Assembly: GCF_002117005.1 (NCBI RefSeq)
Contig: NZ_CP021023.1
Coordinates: 2,280,995 to 2,344,994 of the forward strand
DNA: 64,000 nucleotides
Direction of reading: 5' to 3'
Source: Sedimentisphaera salicampi
GTDB lineage: Bacteria > Planctomycetota > Phycisphaerae > Sedimentisphaerales > Sedimentisphaeraceae
Of this stretch, positions 26,113 through 34,697 are shown piece after piece (position 1 is the stretch's first letter; every line of letters begins with the position of its first letter). The position numbers and the translations under genes are program-made. Below the pieces are notes generated by a model, which did no database searches, was not told where the DNA came from, and saw nothing but the letters and a program-made list of their open reading frames with translations.

Positions 26113-27164
26113 TGCTGATACTCCCATTTCAATGTATGCCCGTGTGATAGATCCACAAGCCTTCCCGTTTCATCTGCGAGCTGCCTTACAGTGTCCACGG
26201 GATCCACCCCAGCCTCTGTAACGCATTTTTTGCCCGGATATATCTCATAGAGCTTCTTTACGTTTCCCGGGGTGAAGTTCGGCATTATCACATTAGCCCC
26301 AGACCTGAGGGCATCGAGCCTGTGGTCGCGGTCTGAGAAACTTGCGGTAGCCGTGGTTGCGGGCAGGTGTGTGTTTTTTGTAACGATTCGCGTAAGGGCG
26401 AGCATTTTCATCGTCATATCAAGGCTGCCGATTTTCTCTTCCCCAAGCTCAGTTTGTTTATGCGGTATGAAGAGCCCCATTCCGAGCATATCAAACCCGT
26501 ATTTATTGAAGAATATGATGTCTCTTGCGAGTATTTGAGGGGTTTGTCCTTTCAGCCCCACAAGAGTTCCGCTGCCGGCCTGATAGCCGAGGTCTATCAA
26601 ATCCTCAAGGCATCGGATCCTTTGTTCATAGCTCATATCAGGATGATACTTTTCATAAAGCTTTTTGTCTGATGTTTCAATCTTCAATAGATACCTGTCT
26701 GCGCCGGCGTCCTTCCAGAGTTTGTAAACCTCTCTCTCCCATTCTCCTGAGGAAAGTGTTACGGCAGCCCCGAATCTTTTCTTTATTTCGCTTACGATAT
26801 CAGCTATAAAGTCCGGGCTTATATCAGGGTCTTCACCGCCCTGAAGGACAACGGTTTTTACGCCGCATTTGTGAATAATCTCTGCCGATTCGAGTATCTC
26901 GTTTTTATCAAGCCGGTACCGCTGTATAGAGTGGTTGTTTTTGTTCAGCCCGCAGTACAGGCAAGTGTTTCGGCAGTAGTTTGTGTATTCGATTATGCCC
27001 CGCACGAGGATTCCGTCCCCGCAATACTCCCGCCTCACCTCATCAGCAGCTCTGAAGATCTTCTGCATTTCAGTTTTATCTTCCACTGCCAGAAGTTCGG
27101 CAAGATCATTTTCCTGAGGGGTTTGAGTTTTTATCTTTTCTATTAAGCTGTCTATCTTTTCCAT
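26109..27164 (-). CDS. hydE: [FeFe]-hydrogenase maturase HydE (radical SAM)
   Basis: 351 aa. Radical SAM enzyme that helps build the dithiolate-bridged 2Fe subcluster of [FeFe] hydrogenase. Cluster motif YCRNTCLYCGL (Cys64, 68, 71; CxxxCxxC), then VLQGGEDPDISP, LKIETSDKKLYEKYHP, GSGTLVGLKGQT and GLFIPHKQTEL, all HydE-like; BioB and PylB are the alternatives. hydF, hydG and hydrogenase genes are absent from the window, so either they are encoded elsewhere or the protein has another role. It leads the hydE-ribF-fetA-fetB-phosphoesterase operon, whose members mostly overlap. Upstream (27165-27179) is only 15 bp from the rhomboid stop. Confidence 0.88.
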   Translation of the reverse strand: MEKIDSLIEKIKTQTPQENDLAELLAVEDKTEMQKIFRAADEVRREYCGDGILVRGIIEYTNYCRNTCLYCGLNKNNHSIQRYRLDKNEILESAEIIHKCGVKTVVLQGGEDPDISPDFIADIVSEIKKRFGAAVTLSSGEWEREVYKLWKDAGADRYLLKIETSDKKLYEKYHPDMSYEQRIRCLEDLIDLGYQAGSGTLVGLKGQTPQILARDIIFFNKYGFDMLGMGLFIPHKQTELGEEKIGSLDMTMKMLALTRIVTKNTHLPATTATASFSDRDHRLDALRSGANVIMPNFTPGNVKKLYEIYPGKKCVTEAGVDPVDTVRQLADETGRLVDLSHGHTLKWEYQQ

Positions 27165-27179
27165 TTTATGCCTTCGGGG

Positions 27180-28352
27180 CTAAAGCTTCTTTTTAATCTT
27201 TTTGAGTTCATTGCCGCACATCTTTTTCTGCTCCGGTTCGGTGAGCTTTTTATATGCCTTTTCTAATTGTTTGGCAGCATTTTCAGGTTCATTGAGGTAT
27301 CTGGAGTATAGAAGGCCGAGCATAAGTTCAATATGTTCGATGTATTCGTAGCTTGGGTAGTTCGCTTTGAAAATCTTATACGCCTTTTCGGCCTGTTCCG
27401 CTTTGCCCCTGCCCATCAGATTGTTTGCTATATCAAGCTGCTCTCTTTCCGGCAGCACGGTATTCTCTCTGTTCATAAGGCTTACGTACTGATCTGCTGC
27501 GTCCTTTATTTTGCCAACAGCGACAAGTTTGCAAATCTGCTGTTCTTTTTCATTAAGCCCGCTTTTATCTCCAGCGGTGTTACCGCTTACCTGCTCTGCT
27601 GCGGGCATACCTTTAGACGCCTGCATTTGATACTGAACGGAGTTTTTCAGGGCTCTGCCCCTTTTCCACCGCTTTATCATATAATGAAAATCTATACCTT
27701 CGCTCTTGAGCAGTCTGGTGATAAGCATTAAGCCTGTGATCACTACTCCGAAGGCGTATCCGGAAAGATGCGCATCATAGGCAACTTTCGAATTAACATA
27801 ATTGGCCGGTATTACATTGTCAATCAGAACCATTTTCACAATGATAAACCAGAATGCTGGTATTGGGAAGGTGTAAAAGAAAACCAGCCAACCCATCAGC
27901 GTAATGTTGCTCCGCGGGTACAGGATCAGGTATGCGCCTGTAACCGCTGCTACAGCTCCGGACGCTCCGAGCATGGCGGTCTCATGCAGGTATGAATAGC
28001 CCAGTGCTGCGAATATCGCTCCGGAGATAAAAAAGCAAAGATAGCCTATATGTCCGAGCCGGTCGTTTATCTTGTTCCCGAATAGAAAAAGGAAAAACAT
28101 ATTTCCTGCTATATGAACTATATTTGAATGCAGAAAAGCATAGGTTATAAACTGCCATACCTTAGGCTGATCTGAATGAAGCACGAATGTGTCTGCCCAG
28201 GGCTTCAGCGGTTCAACAAACGTTTTATACCCGTACTTCACCTCCACAGGGGAGTATGTGGCCAGAAACACTGCAATGCAAACCGCTATGAGGAAATAGT
28301 TCATAAGCGGCGGCTTTGTTATCCTTACATCTGTTTTTATAGGTATAAACAT
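27180..28352 (-). CDS. Rhomboid intramembrane serine protease with C-terminal helical repeats
   Basis: 390 aa. Residues 15-225 are a six- or seven-helix rhomboid domain, with HSNIVHIAGNMFFLFLFG (oxyanion Asn84 region), catalytic Ser131 in LGASGAVAAVTG and catalytic His195 in AYDAHLSGYAFG. The GxSG motif and His are intact, so it is probably active. Residues 265-390 form a cytoplasmic tail with TPR-like helices (IADNLMGRGKAEQAEKAYKIF type). Rhomboids cleave membrane protein segments; substrates are unknown. It lies on the same strand as and just upstream of hydE, so may share its transcript. Confidence 0.92.
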   Translation of the reverse strand: MFIPIKTDVRITKPPLMNYFLIAVCIAVFLATYSPVEVKYGYKTFVEPLKPWADTFVLHSDQPKVWQFITYAFLHSNIVHIAGNMFFLFLFGNKINDRLGHIGYLCFFISGAIFAALGYSYLHETAMLGASGAVAAVTGAYLILYPRSNITLMGWLVFFYTFPIPAFWFIIVKMVLIDNVIPANYVNSKVAYDAHLSGYAFGVVITGLMLITRLLKSEGIDFHYMIKRWKRGRALKNSVQYQMQASKGMPAAEQVSGNTAGDKSGLNEKEQQICKLVAVGKIKDAADQYVSLMNRENTVLPEREQLDIANNLMGRGKAEQAEKAYKIFKANYPSYEYIEHIELMLGLLYSRYLNEPENAAKQLEKAYKKLTEPEQKKMCGNELKKIKKKL

Positions 28353-28534
28353 TTTCTGCTTCTTTTATAACCGAGTTTAGGGAAAACATTCTATTACCCC
28401 CGCCTTCTGTTACAAGTGATTTCTCCGCAAAACTCCCATTCCGGCCCCTGCTGCGCAAGCCTGTTCAAACACATTTTCAGCGAAAGATAAAGCTGGCTGA
28501 AAGACGGCCGTTTTAATTCAATCGGCAGGGCGGA

Positions 28535-29680
28535 TTATCTGATTTTCAGCGTAAGCATAGCGATAGCGGCGCAGATTATGCCGATAAGCCAAAACCGAAC
28601 AACCACCTGCTCTTCTTTCCAGCCCTTGAGGTTGAAGTGGTGGTGCAGGGGAGCGCATTCGAATATCCGCCTTCCCTTGCCGAACTTGTGTTTTGTGTAT
28701 TTAAAGTATCCCACCTGAAGCATAACGCTGAAAAGCTCCATCATAAAGACGCCGCCGATTATCAGAAGCAAAACTTCATTTCGAGTTACCAGCGCACCGT
28801 ATCCGATAGCTGCCCCGAGCGGGAGCGATCCTGTATCGCCCATAAACACCATCGCAGGACTGCAATTGTACCAGAGGAAGCCGAGAATCGCCCCGAACAT
28901 CGAGGCGAAAAACACCGAAAGCTCGCCGGCCTGCGGTATATGCGGCAGCAGAAGGTACTTCGCCCAGTACATATCACTGCCTCTGCCCATCTTCTCGCTC
29001 GCAACAAAACACAAAAACGCCAGCGAAGCGGCTACCACCGCCGTGCAGCCCGCAGCGAGACCGTCCATTCCGTCTGTAAGGTTCACTGCATTGCTTGTTG
29101 CGGTTATATAGCAGAATGCCAATATCACAAAAAGCCATACCGGCAGGTATATCCCCTGCTTGTAGAACGGCAGCCAGAGCATCGGCGCGTCGGGTATGTT
29201 TTCCAGATCGAAATATACAAACAGCGATACAAGAAGCGCTCCAGCTATCTGAAATATCGCTTTTTCGTGTGTGAGCAGTCCGTCTCGTGTTTTGCCCTTC
29301 TGCTTGAGCTTGAGCCAGTCGTCCACGCCGCCAAGCAGACCGAACCAGATCATAATGAACATTGCCTTGCGGATAAACGGATTATCCAGCCTTGCCCAGA
29401 GAAGTGTGCCGGCGAAGATTGAAAGCAGAATGATTATCCCGCCCATTGTGGGCGTGTTGCGTTTATTCTTCATGCACTCATTGAGAGCCTTTGTGTTGAA
29501 ATCCGGCACGTCCTTTATCTTCATCGAAAGCAGCCATTTGATGATCCGCTTGCCGAAGATGAATGTTACAAGGAAGCTGGTTATCATTGCAAGCAGCCCG
29601 CGGAATGTTACCTCCTGATAGGCGTAGAAGCCTAATGATTCGAGCTGTTCTCTGAAGATGTTCAGTAAATGGAAGAGCAT
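28535..29680 (-). CDS. mraY: Phospho-N-acetylmuramoyl-pentapeptide transferase
   Basis: 381 aa, ten transmembrane helices. Transfers phospho-MurNAc-pentapeptide to undecaprenyl phosphate, forming lipid I. Motifs: KRNTPTMGGIIIL, the catalytic Asp pair in GGVDDWLK, ATSNAVNLTDGMDGLAAG, MVFMGDTGSLPLGAAIGY and the C-terminal APLHHHFNLKGW. The length is slightly above average. It follows murF by 3 nt in the murE-murF-mraY operon. Together with MurE and MurF it shows that this planctomycete keeps a standard peptidoglycan route. 28353-28534 holds no gene. Confidence 0.96.
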   Translation of the reverse strand: MLFHLLNIFREQLESLGFYAYQEVTFRGLLAMITSFLVTFIFGKRIIKWLLSMKIKDVPDFNTKALNECMKNKRNTPTMGGIIILLSIFAGTLLWARLDNPFIRKAMFIMIWFGLLGGVDDWLKLKQKGKTRDGLLTHEKAIFQIAGALLVSLFVYFDLENIPDAPMLWLPFYKQGIYLPVWLFVILAFCYITATSNAVNLTDGMDGLAAGCTAVVAASLAFLCFVASEKMGRGSDMYWAKYLLLPHIPQAGELSVFFASMFGAILGFLWYNCSPAMVFMGDTGSLPLGAAIGYGALVTRNEVLLLIIGGVFMMELFSVMLQVGYFKYTKHKFGKGRRIFECAPLHHHFNLKGWKEEQVVVRFWLIGIICAAIAMLTLKIR

Positions 29681-29683
29681 ATT

Positions 29684-31072
29684 CTAACCCTTTGAATATG
29701 AGTTTATATTTTCAATTCTGCTTATTACAGGCTCTATCAGTCTCTCGAGCCGCATTGATCGCGAGCCTTTTATAAGCAGAGCTTCGTTTCCTCTCAGCTC
29801 CTCCAGAAGACTTCTCTCAAGGGCATCGTAATCCTCAAAAGCCATCCCGGCATCTGCCCCGAATCCCTCAAGCATACATTCAGCAAAATCGCCGAAGGCA
29901 AAAAGCTTGTCTGCACCGGAATCTCTGAGCTTCCTGCCTGCCTGAATATGAAGCTGCTCTGAGCTTTCTCCCAGCTCCTTCATATCGCCTGCAACAGCAA
30001 TCTTAACCGCCTGCCTCTGCGCCGCAAGAACTTCTGCTGCATTAGCAAGTGAGCCCGGGTTCGAATTGTAGCAGTCGTTGATTACTGATGACTGCCTGCA
30101 GTGGATAATCTCGAGCCTTCCGCCTTCGGTTTTCAGTTTCCCTGCGGCTTTTTTAATTTGTTCATCGCTTAGCCCGCAACGGACTGCAGCAAGGCGGGCG
30201 GCTATAAAATTCTCGAGATTGCCTTTTCCCGGCAGCGGAATTTGGAACTGAGTTCCGCTGATTGTTATTTTAGAGCCCTTATAATTTATTTCAAAGCTTT
30301 CTATATCATTTTCTCTGCCGACAAGGGGGTTATTCAGCGAAAAGAATTGTATGTTTGCTGCATCACCGCGCAGGGCATCGATTAGCTCTTTCTGACTCTT
30401 GCAGATTAACATCCCGTTTGGTTTGAGCCCTTCAATTATAGAAGCCTTCTCTCTGGCAATGTTTTCCAGAGATCCGAATCCTTCAATATGTGCGGGCAGA
30501 ACACACGTGATAATTGCTATATCCGGCCTTGCGATTCTGGAAAGCTTTTCTATCTCCCCCACAGCGTTCGTGCCTGCCTCGAGAACGAGGAATTCATCAT
30601 CTTTCTCTGCATTAAGTATGCTTATCGGAAGGCCGATCTGGTTGTTGAAGCTTTTCTCTGCTCCGCTTGTTTTGCGGTATTGCGAGAGGATTGTCTTTAG
30701 CATCTCGCGGGTGGTGGTTTTGCCCGCAGAGCCTGTAACAGCGATTACCTTTGCGTTTATCCTGTCGCGCCAAGCCGAGGCGATTTTCCCCAGAGCAGCA
30801 GTTGAGTTTTCTGCAAGGATTATATTGTGCTTTTTCTCTCTCAGTTTGCGTGCGGTTTCGGGATTATCTAATACAGCCGCAGATGCGCCTTTGCTGAGGG
30901 CCTCTTCTGCGAAGCGGTTTGCATCGAAATGTTCGCCTTTTATTGCGATGAAGCAGTCGCCGGAAGTGATTTTTCGTGAATCAATGCAGAAGCGGCGAAT
31001 CTGGATTTCATTCACCCTTCTCGAAGTTCTGTCTCCAACTATATCTGCCAGTTCACTAAACGAGAACATCAT
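29684..31072 (-). CDS. murF: UDP-MurNAc-tripeptide:D-Ala-D-Ala ligase
   Basis: 462 aa. Adds D-Ala-D-Ala to UDP-MurNAc-tripeptide. Mur ligase domains: N-terminal (RRFCIDSRKITSGDCFIAIKGE), central with P-loop VIAVTGSAGKTTTREML and FNNQIGLPISILN, and C-terminal with INDCYNSNPGSLANAAEVL and VAGDMKELGESSEQLH. Its start overlaps the murE stop by 4 nt (ATGA). All key motifs are present. Confidence 0.95.
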   Translation of the reverse strand: MMFSFSELADIVGDRTSRRVNEIQIRRFCIDSRKITSGDCFIAIKGEHFDANRFAEEALSKGASAAVLDNPETARKLREKKHNIILAENSTAALGKIASAWRDRINAKVIAVTGSAGKTTTREMLKTILSQYRKTSGAEKSFNNQIGLPISILNAEKDDEFLVLEAGTNAVGEIEKLSRIARPDIAIITCVLPAHIEGFGSLENIAREKASIIEGLKPNGMLICKSQKELIDALRGDAANIQFFSLNNPLVGRENDIESFEINYKGSKITISGTQFQIPLPGKGNLENFIAARLAAVRCGLSDEQIKKAAGKLKTEGGRLEIIHCRQSSVINDCYNSNPGSLANAAEVLAAQRQAVKIAVAGDMKELGESSEQLHIQAGRKLRDSGADKLFAFGDFAECMLEGFGADAGMAFEDYDALERSLLEELRGNEALLIKGSRSMRLERLIEPVISRIENINSYSKG

Positions 31073-32502
31073 CTTTCCATAATATTTTCTGCTGTTTTTT
31101 TGTCGCTGAAATCCCGCCTGCCTTCGGCGTTTTCCTGATATTCCTCGTGTCCCTTGCCCGCTATAATCACAGTATCTTCCGGACGGGCAAGGCTGATTGC
31201 CTTTTCAATCGCAATTTTTCTGTCTGACAGCCTTAAAACGTGTTCAAGCGAGGAAAACCCTTCGCTGATTTGATCGAGTATTGTCTCGGGATCTTCTTTT
31301 CGCGGATTATCGTTTGTAATAATCGATATATCCGAATACTTCTCGCTAACCTTCGCCATACGAGGCCTTTTGGTTTCGTCCCTGCAGCCCCCGCAGCCGA
31401 AAACGGTAATCAGCCTGCCTTCAGTGATTGGGCGAAGTGTTTGAAGCACGTTTTCCAGAGCGTCATCGGTATGGGCATAATCCACGAACACGTTCGGCCC
31501 TCTCTCATTGGGCACTCTCTCGAGCCTGCCCTTCGGCGGCCTGCATTTTTTCAGCCCTTCAGCTATTTGCCCTAAATCCAGCCCCGCAGACAGAGCTAAC
31601 CCCGCAGCGGCGAGCTGATTGCTTATATTGAACTTGCCTGCTAACTGCGTTTCCACGGTAAATTCCCTGCCTTCCCAGCAGAGCAGGTAACTGGTGGAAG
31701 AGGGCGAAATTTTTATTTCTTTTGCCGCTAAAACCCCTTCATTGCTGTTTTTCAGCGAATACCCTATCATTCCGCACTCCAATTCTTCTGCAAGCTCCCT
31801 GCCTTCCGGAGAGTCGAGATTTATTACTCCGCTGGAAATTGGCGGAGTGTGGTGGAAGAGCTTTTTCTTGGCCGCGAAATAATTATCAAGGGTTTTGTGA
31901 TAGTCTAAATGTTCGCCGGAGAGGTTGGTGAAAGCAGCGGCTTTGATATTTATGCCGGCAAGTCTTTCCTGGTCGAGGGCATGGCTGCTTGCTTCAATGC
32001 AAACTGCTTTACCCCCGTTTTCTGCTGTTATTTGCAGCATCCGGGATAAAGTCTCGGCAGGAGGGGTGGTCATAAACGCATGGCTTTTCCCCTCGCTCCC
32101 GCATAAGTCGTTCCATACCGTTCCAATCAGTCCGGTCTTTATTCCAGCTTGCTCCAAGAGCTGTTTGGTAAGCGAGGCAACGGTTGTTTTTCCGTTAGTG
32201 CCGGTAACAGCGAGGCAGCACAGTTTTTCCGAGGGGTTTCCGCAGGCAAAGTTGGAAAGGATTCCAAGAGCCTCACGAGAATTCTCTGTTTTCAGTGCGG
32301 GAAGGTTAGCGGGTAGATTCCCGTTTTGATAAACAATAAAGCCTGCCCCATTTCGGGCTGCCTGAGAGATGTAATTATGTCCGTCTGCCTTAACGCCCTT
32401 AACTGCAACAAATAAATCTCCCTCCTGCACCTCACGGGAATCGCTTGTTACCCTGAGTTTGGCGCTTGAAGCGAGATATTTTATTGCAGGCGATAAGTCC
32501 AT
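31069..32502 (-). CDS. murE: UDP-MurNAc-L-Ala-D-Glu:meso-diaminopimelate ligase
   Basis: Adds the third stem-peptide residue. The P-loop is LAVTGTNGKTTVASL, followed by MTTPPAETLSRML, the carbamylated-lysine region DYHKTLDNYFAAKKKLF and the C-terminal VFVDYAHTDDALENVL. The substrate-selectivity motif is DNPR (TNDNPRKEDPE), which in the family indicates meso-diaminopimelate rather than lysine. The ATG at 32502 is preferred to a GTG three codons upstream, though no clear Shine-Dalgarno sequence precedes either. First gene of the minus-strand mur operon after the small 32521 gene. Confidence 0.94.
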   Translation of the reverse strand: MDLSPAIKYLASSAKLRVTSDSREVQEGDLFVAVKGVKADGHNYISQAARNGAGFIVYQNGNLPANLPALKTENSREALGILSNFACGNPSEKLCCLAVTGTNGKTTVASLTKQLLEQAGIKTGLIGTVWNDLCGSEGKSHAFMTTPPAETLSRMLQITAENGGKAVCIEASSHALDQERLAGINIKAAAFTNLSGEHLDYHKTLDNYFAAKKKLFHHTPPISSGVINLDSPEGRELAEELECGMIGYSLKNSNEGVLAAKEIKISPSSTSYLLCWEGREFTVETQLAGKFNISNQLAAAGLALSAGLDLGQIAEGLKKCRPPKGRLERVPNERGPNVFVDYAHTDDALENVLQTLRPITEGRLITVFGCGGCRDETKRPRMAKVSEKYSDISIITNDNPRKEDPETILDQISEGFSSLEHVLRLSDRKIAIEKAISLARPEDTVIIAGKGHEEYQENAEGRRDFSDKKTAENIMER

Positions 32503-32520
32503 TTCACACACACAGCTTTG

Positions 32521-32778
32521 CTAAACGAGTTTCGATATGCACCTTGCCAGCTCGCCGAGATCTCGTTCTTCGAGGATATATTTAAGCTGAGCAGGTTTTA
32601 TTTCTAATTTCTTGAGCTGAGTTTCAGCTTTCTTCCAGAGGCTTGCTTGTTTCTTTTCTGATTCACAGATATAAAGCTCTGAAACAATCTCCTGGAGCTT
32701 TTGGAGCGCTATTGTGTCGAGGTTTTTGTAGTAGTTTTTGATAATATTCTTTTGATGCTGTGAGTAGCCCCTGGCCAT
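32521..32778 (-). CDS. Conserved small protein of the dcw region, unknown function
   Basis: 85 aa from the ATG at 32778 (MARGYSQHQKNIIKNYYKN), preceded by GGGGA. A longer frame upstream runs through AT-rich promoter-like sequence and is not credible. The predicted all-helical protein has LQEIVSELYICESEKKQASLWKKAETQLKKL and ends RDLGELARCISKLV. I recall similar short proteins next to cell-wall genes in planctomycetes, but no function is known. It is divergent from mraZ and sits directly before murE, so it probably heads the murE-murF-mraY transcript. Confidence 0.72.
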   Translation of the reverse strand: MARGYSQHQKNIIKNYYKNLDTIALQKLQEIVSELYICESEKKQASLWKKAETQLKKLEIKPAQLKYILEERDLGELARCISKLV

Positions 32779-32823
32779 AAACGAATCCCCGGTCCGAGTT
32801 TCAAATAAGTTAAGTTTAACCCT

Positions 32824-32852
32824 TTTGAGTGGTATTGTACTGTTTTGAGTGG
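32824..32852. promoter_or_regulatory. Direct repeat TTTTGAGTGG, possible operator in the divergent dcw promoter region
   Basis: Two copies of TTTTGAGTGG spaced 20 nt apart (about two helical turns) lie between the 32521 gene and mraZ. MraZ is known to bind short G-rich direct repeats near dcw promoters, but the spacing and sequence here differ, so this is only a candidate. Confidence 0.3.
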
Positions 32853-32945
32853 ATATTGGAAGGGTAAATATTGGCAAAAAATGAAAATTTTAATGTGAAA
32901 AGTGAAAGCAAATGGAAAAATTTTTAATTTTTTTGGAAATTTTTC

Positions 32946-32973
32946 TTGATTCGACAAATTTACAAGGTATATT
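32946..32973 (+). promoter_or_regulatory. Sigma70-like promoter of mraZ
   Basis: TTGATT and TATATT separated by 16 bp. The predicted start is just before a leader hairpin and about 70 nt from the mraZ start codon. Confidence 0.6.
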
Positions 32974-32982
32974 CTAATATTG

Positions 32983-33009
32983 AACCAACACCTTTATTAA
33001 GGTTTGGTT
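32983..33009 (+). promoter_or_regulatory. Leader hairpin of mraZ
   Basis: AACCAA-c-ACCTT-TATT-AAGGT-TTGGTT: an 11-bp stem with one bulged C and a 4-nt loop, located at the expected 5' end of the mraZ transcript. It is too AT-rich for, and lacks the T run of, a terminator. It may stabilise the mRNA or act as an operator. Confidence 0.5.
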
Positions 33010-33052
33010 GTAGCGGCAGCCGAAAACTTCTTATTAAAAGGAAGACGAAAAA

Positions 33053-33544
33053 TTGGCTTTTTTATCCGGAGAATACGATCATAAGATAGATCCCGAATCC
33101 AACAGGGTCAGCCTGAAGGTTGAGCTCAAGAAGATGCTCAGCGATACCGGCTTCACCGGGACCTACTACCTTACCCTCGGAGAGCGGGGGGTTCTCTGCC
33201 TCTATCCTGAAAAGGTTTACGAGCATTTCGTTTTCAAAGGCGCTCCCAAAACTGAAGGGGGCGAGGTGAAAGACGATCAGATCGTAGCCTATGAGAGGAT
33301 GAATTTCGGTTTTGCCACAAGGTGCGAGTTCGATAAACAGGGACGTTTGCTTATCCCCCAGAGGATAAGGCGAAGAGCAGTGCTGGGAACGGATATAGTG
33401 ATTGTGGGTGTGAACGATCATCTCGAAATATGGGATCCGGACAGATGGGAAGCCTATGCAGAGCAGATGCTTCCGGTTCACAATCAGCAGCACGGAGGCG
33501 CAAGGAAAGCCGCCTTCGAGGAAGCTTTGTCCAGAAATTTGTGA
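33053..33544 (+). CDS. mraZ: MraZ transcriptional regulator
   Basis: 163 aa. Two AbrB-like swapped-hairpin domains: FLSGEYDHKIDPESNRVSLK at the N-terminus and ATRCEFDKQGRLLIPQRIRRRAVL in the second half (DxxGRxxIP). In other bacteria MraZ binds upstream of its own operon and represses dcw genes. The start is TTG at 33053, supported by AAAGGAAG 10 nt upstream and by the family's usual F-GEY beginning; no ATG is available nearby. It is followed by rsmH after 232 bp. Confidence 0.93.
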   Translation: MAFLSGEYDHKIDPESNRVSLKVELKKMLSDTGFTGTYYLTLGERGVLCLYPEKVYEHFVFKGAPKTEGGEVKDDQIVAYERMNFGFATRCEFDKQGRLLIPQRIRRRAVLGTDIVIVGVNDHLEIWDPDRWEAYAEQMLPVHNQQHGGARKAAFEEALSRNL

Positions 33545-33776
33545 TTTAGAAAATCGCTCATGGATGGTTCGTCGGTCAGGAGGACCATTTTTAGTTCTTT
33601 GAAAACGATATAACTCAGGATGTGAAAGCCGGCAGGAAATCATAGAGGCAAGGATTAGCCTTTTGTTAAGATTTTTTCTGCAATAGCCTTTGATTTAGAT
33701 TCAATTAGCAGTACAATTCTTCCTCAGGACGAGATGGAATTTACTCTTTAACCAAAAGGCAAAAAGCAGAAAGTAT

Positions 33777-34658
33777 ATGTCGGCAAAACACATACCGGTT
33801 CTTGCAGAAACTCTTCTTCAGTGGATAAGCATAGGAAAGGATGCTGTTTTTGTTGACTGTACTCTCGGGCACGGAGGCCACGCTTATCTTATCTCGAAGA
33901 AGCTTAGCAGCAGTGGTATGATTATAGGCTTTGATGTAGACCAGAAGAGCCTTGATTATTCAGCAGATGTCCTTGCCGGTGCCGAGTGCAGGGTAGCGCT
34001 GGTGAAAAGCAATTTTTGCCGGGTTAAGGATAACCTCCATCGGTTGGGCCAAGCAAAGGCTGATTTGATTTTCGCTGATCTGGGATTTTCCTCCGGACAG
34101 GTGGAAGACCCCGATAGGGGAATGAGCTTTCAGAATAATATGCCTCTGGATATGAGGCTCAATGAAGACATTGAGATTACCGCTGCGGATATAGTTAACA
34201 CTGCGCCGGAGGAAGAGCTTGCTGATATAATCTATCAGTATGGCGAGGAAAGGGCTTCAAGGAAGATTGCCCGGCTGATATGCCAGAGAAGGCAGCACCA
34301 GAAGATAACCTCCACAGGCCAGCTTGCCTCGCTGACGGCAAGGGTAGTTAGAACCGGCGGAAAGCAGCACCCGGCAACCAGAACCTTTCAGGCTCTCAGG
34401 ATAGCGGTGAACGATGAATTGGGTGTTCTTGAAAAGCTTCTGCAAGATGCGCCGGAGATTTTGAAACCGGGCGGGCAGGTTGCAGTGATAAGCTTTCACA
34501 GCCTCGAGGACAGGATTGTTAAACAGAACTTTAAAGAAAATAAACAGGCAGGTATTTACGAAATTGTAACGAAAAAGCCTCTGACTGCTTCTGAAGGCGA
34601 GGTGAGGGAGAATCCCCGCAGCAGAAGCGCCAAGCTGAGAATTGCGAAACGAGTTTGA
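33777..34658 (+). CDS. rsmH: 16S rRNA m4C1402 methyltransferase
   Basis: 293 aa. SAM-dependent N4-methylation of C1402 in the ribosomal P site. Family motifs: HIPVLAETLLQWI, FVDCTLGHGGHAYLI, IGFDVDQKSLDY, DLIFADLGFSSGQVEDPDRGMSFQ, HPATRTFQALRIAVNDELG, VISFHSLEDRIVK and C-terminal NPRSRSAKLRIAKRV. It follows mraZ as in the canonical dcw order and ends 39 nt before the LysM gene. Confidence 0.96.
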   Translation: MSAKHIPVLAETLLQWISIGKDAVFVDCTLGHGGHAYLISKKLSSSGMIIGFDVDQKSLDYSADVLAGAECRVALVKSNFCRVKDNLHRLGQAKADLIFADLGFSSGQVEDPDRGMSFQNNMPLDMRLNEDIEITAADIVNTAPEEELADIIYQYGEERASRKIARLICQRRQHQKITSTGQLASLTARVVRTGGKQHPATRTFQALRIAVNDELGVLEKLLQDAPEILKPGGQVAVISFHSLEDRIVKQNFKENKQAGIYEIVTKKPLTASEGEVRENPRSRSAKLRIAKRV

Positions 34659-34697
34659 TTTCTTTAGCGCAGCAGCAGTTTCAGAGAGGGTATAGAT

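Noticed and set aside
28637-29422. 261-residue plus-strand frame
   Set aside because: Antisense to mraY. The protein is rich in His/Arg/Cys with no motif.
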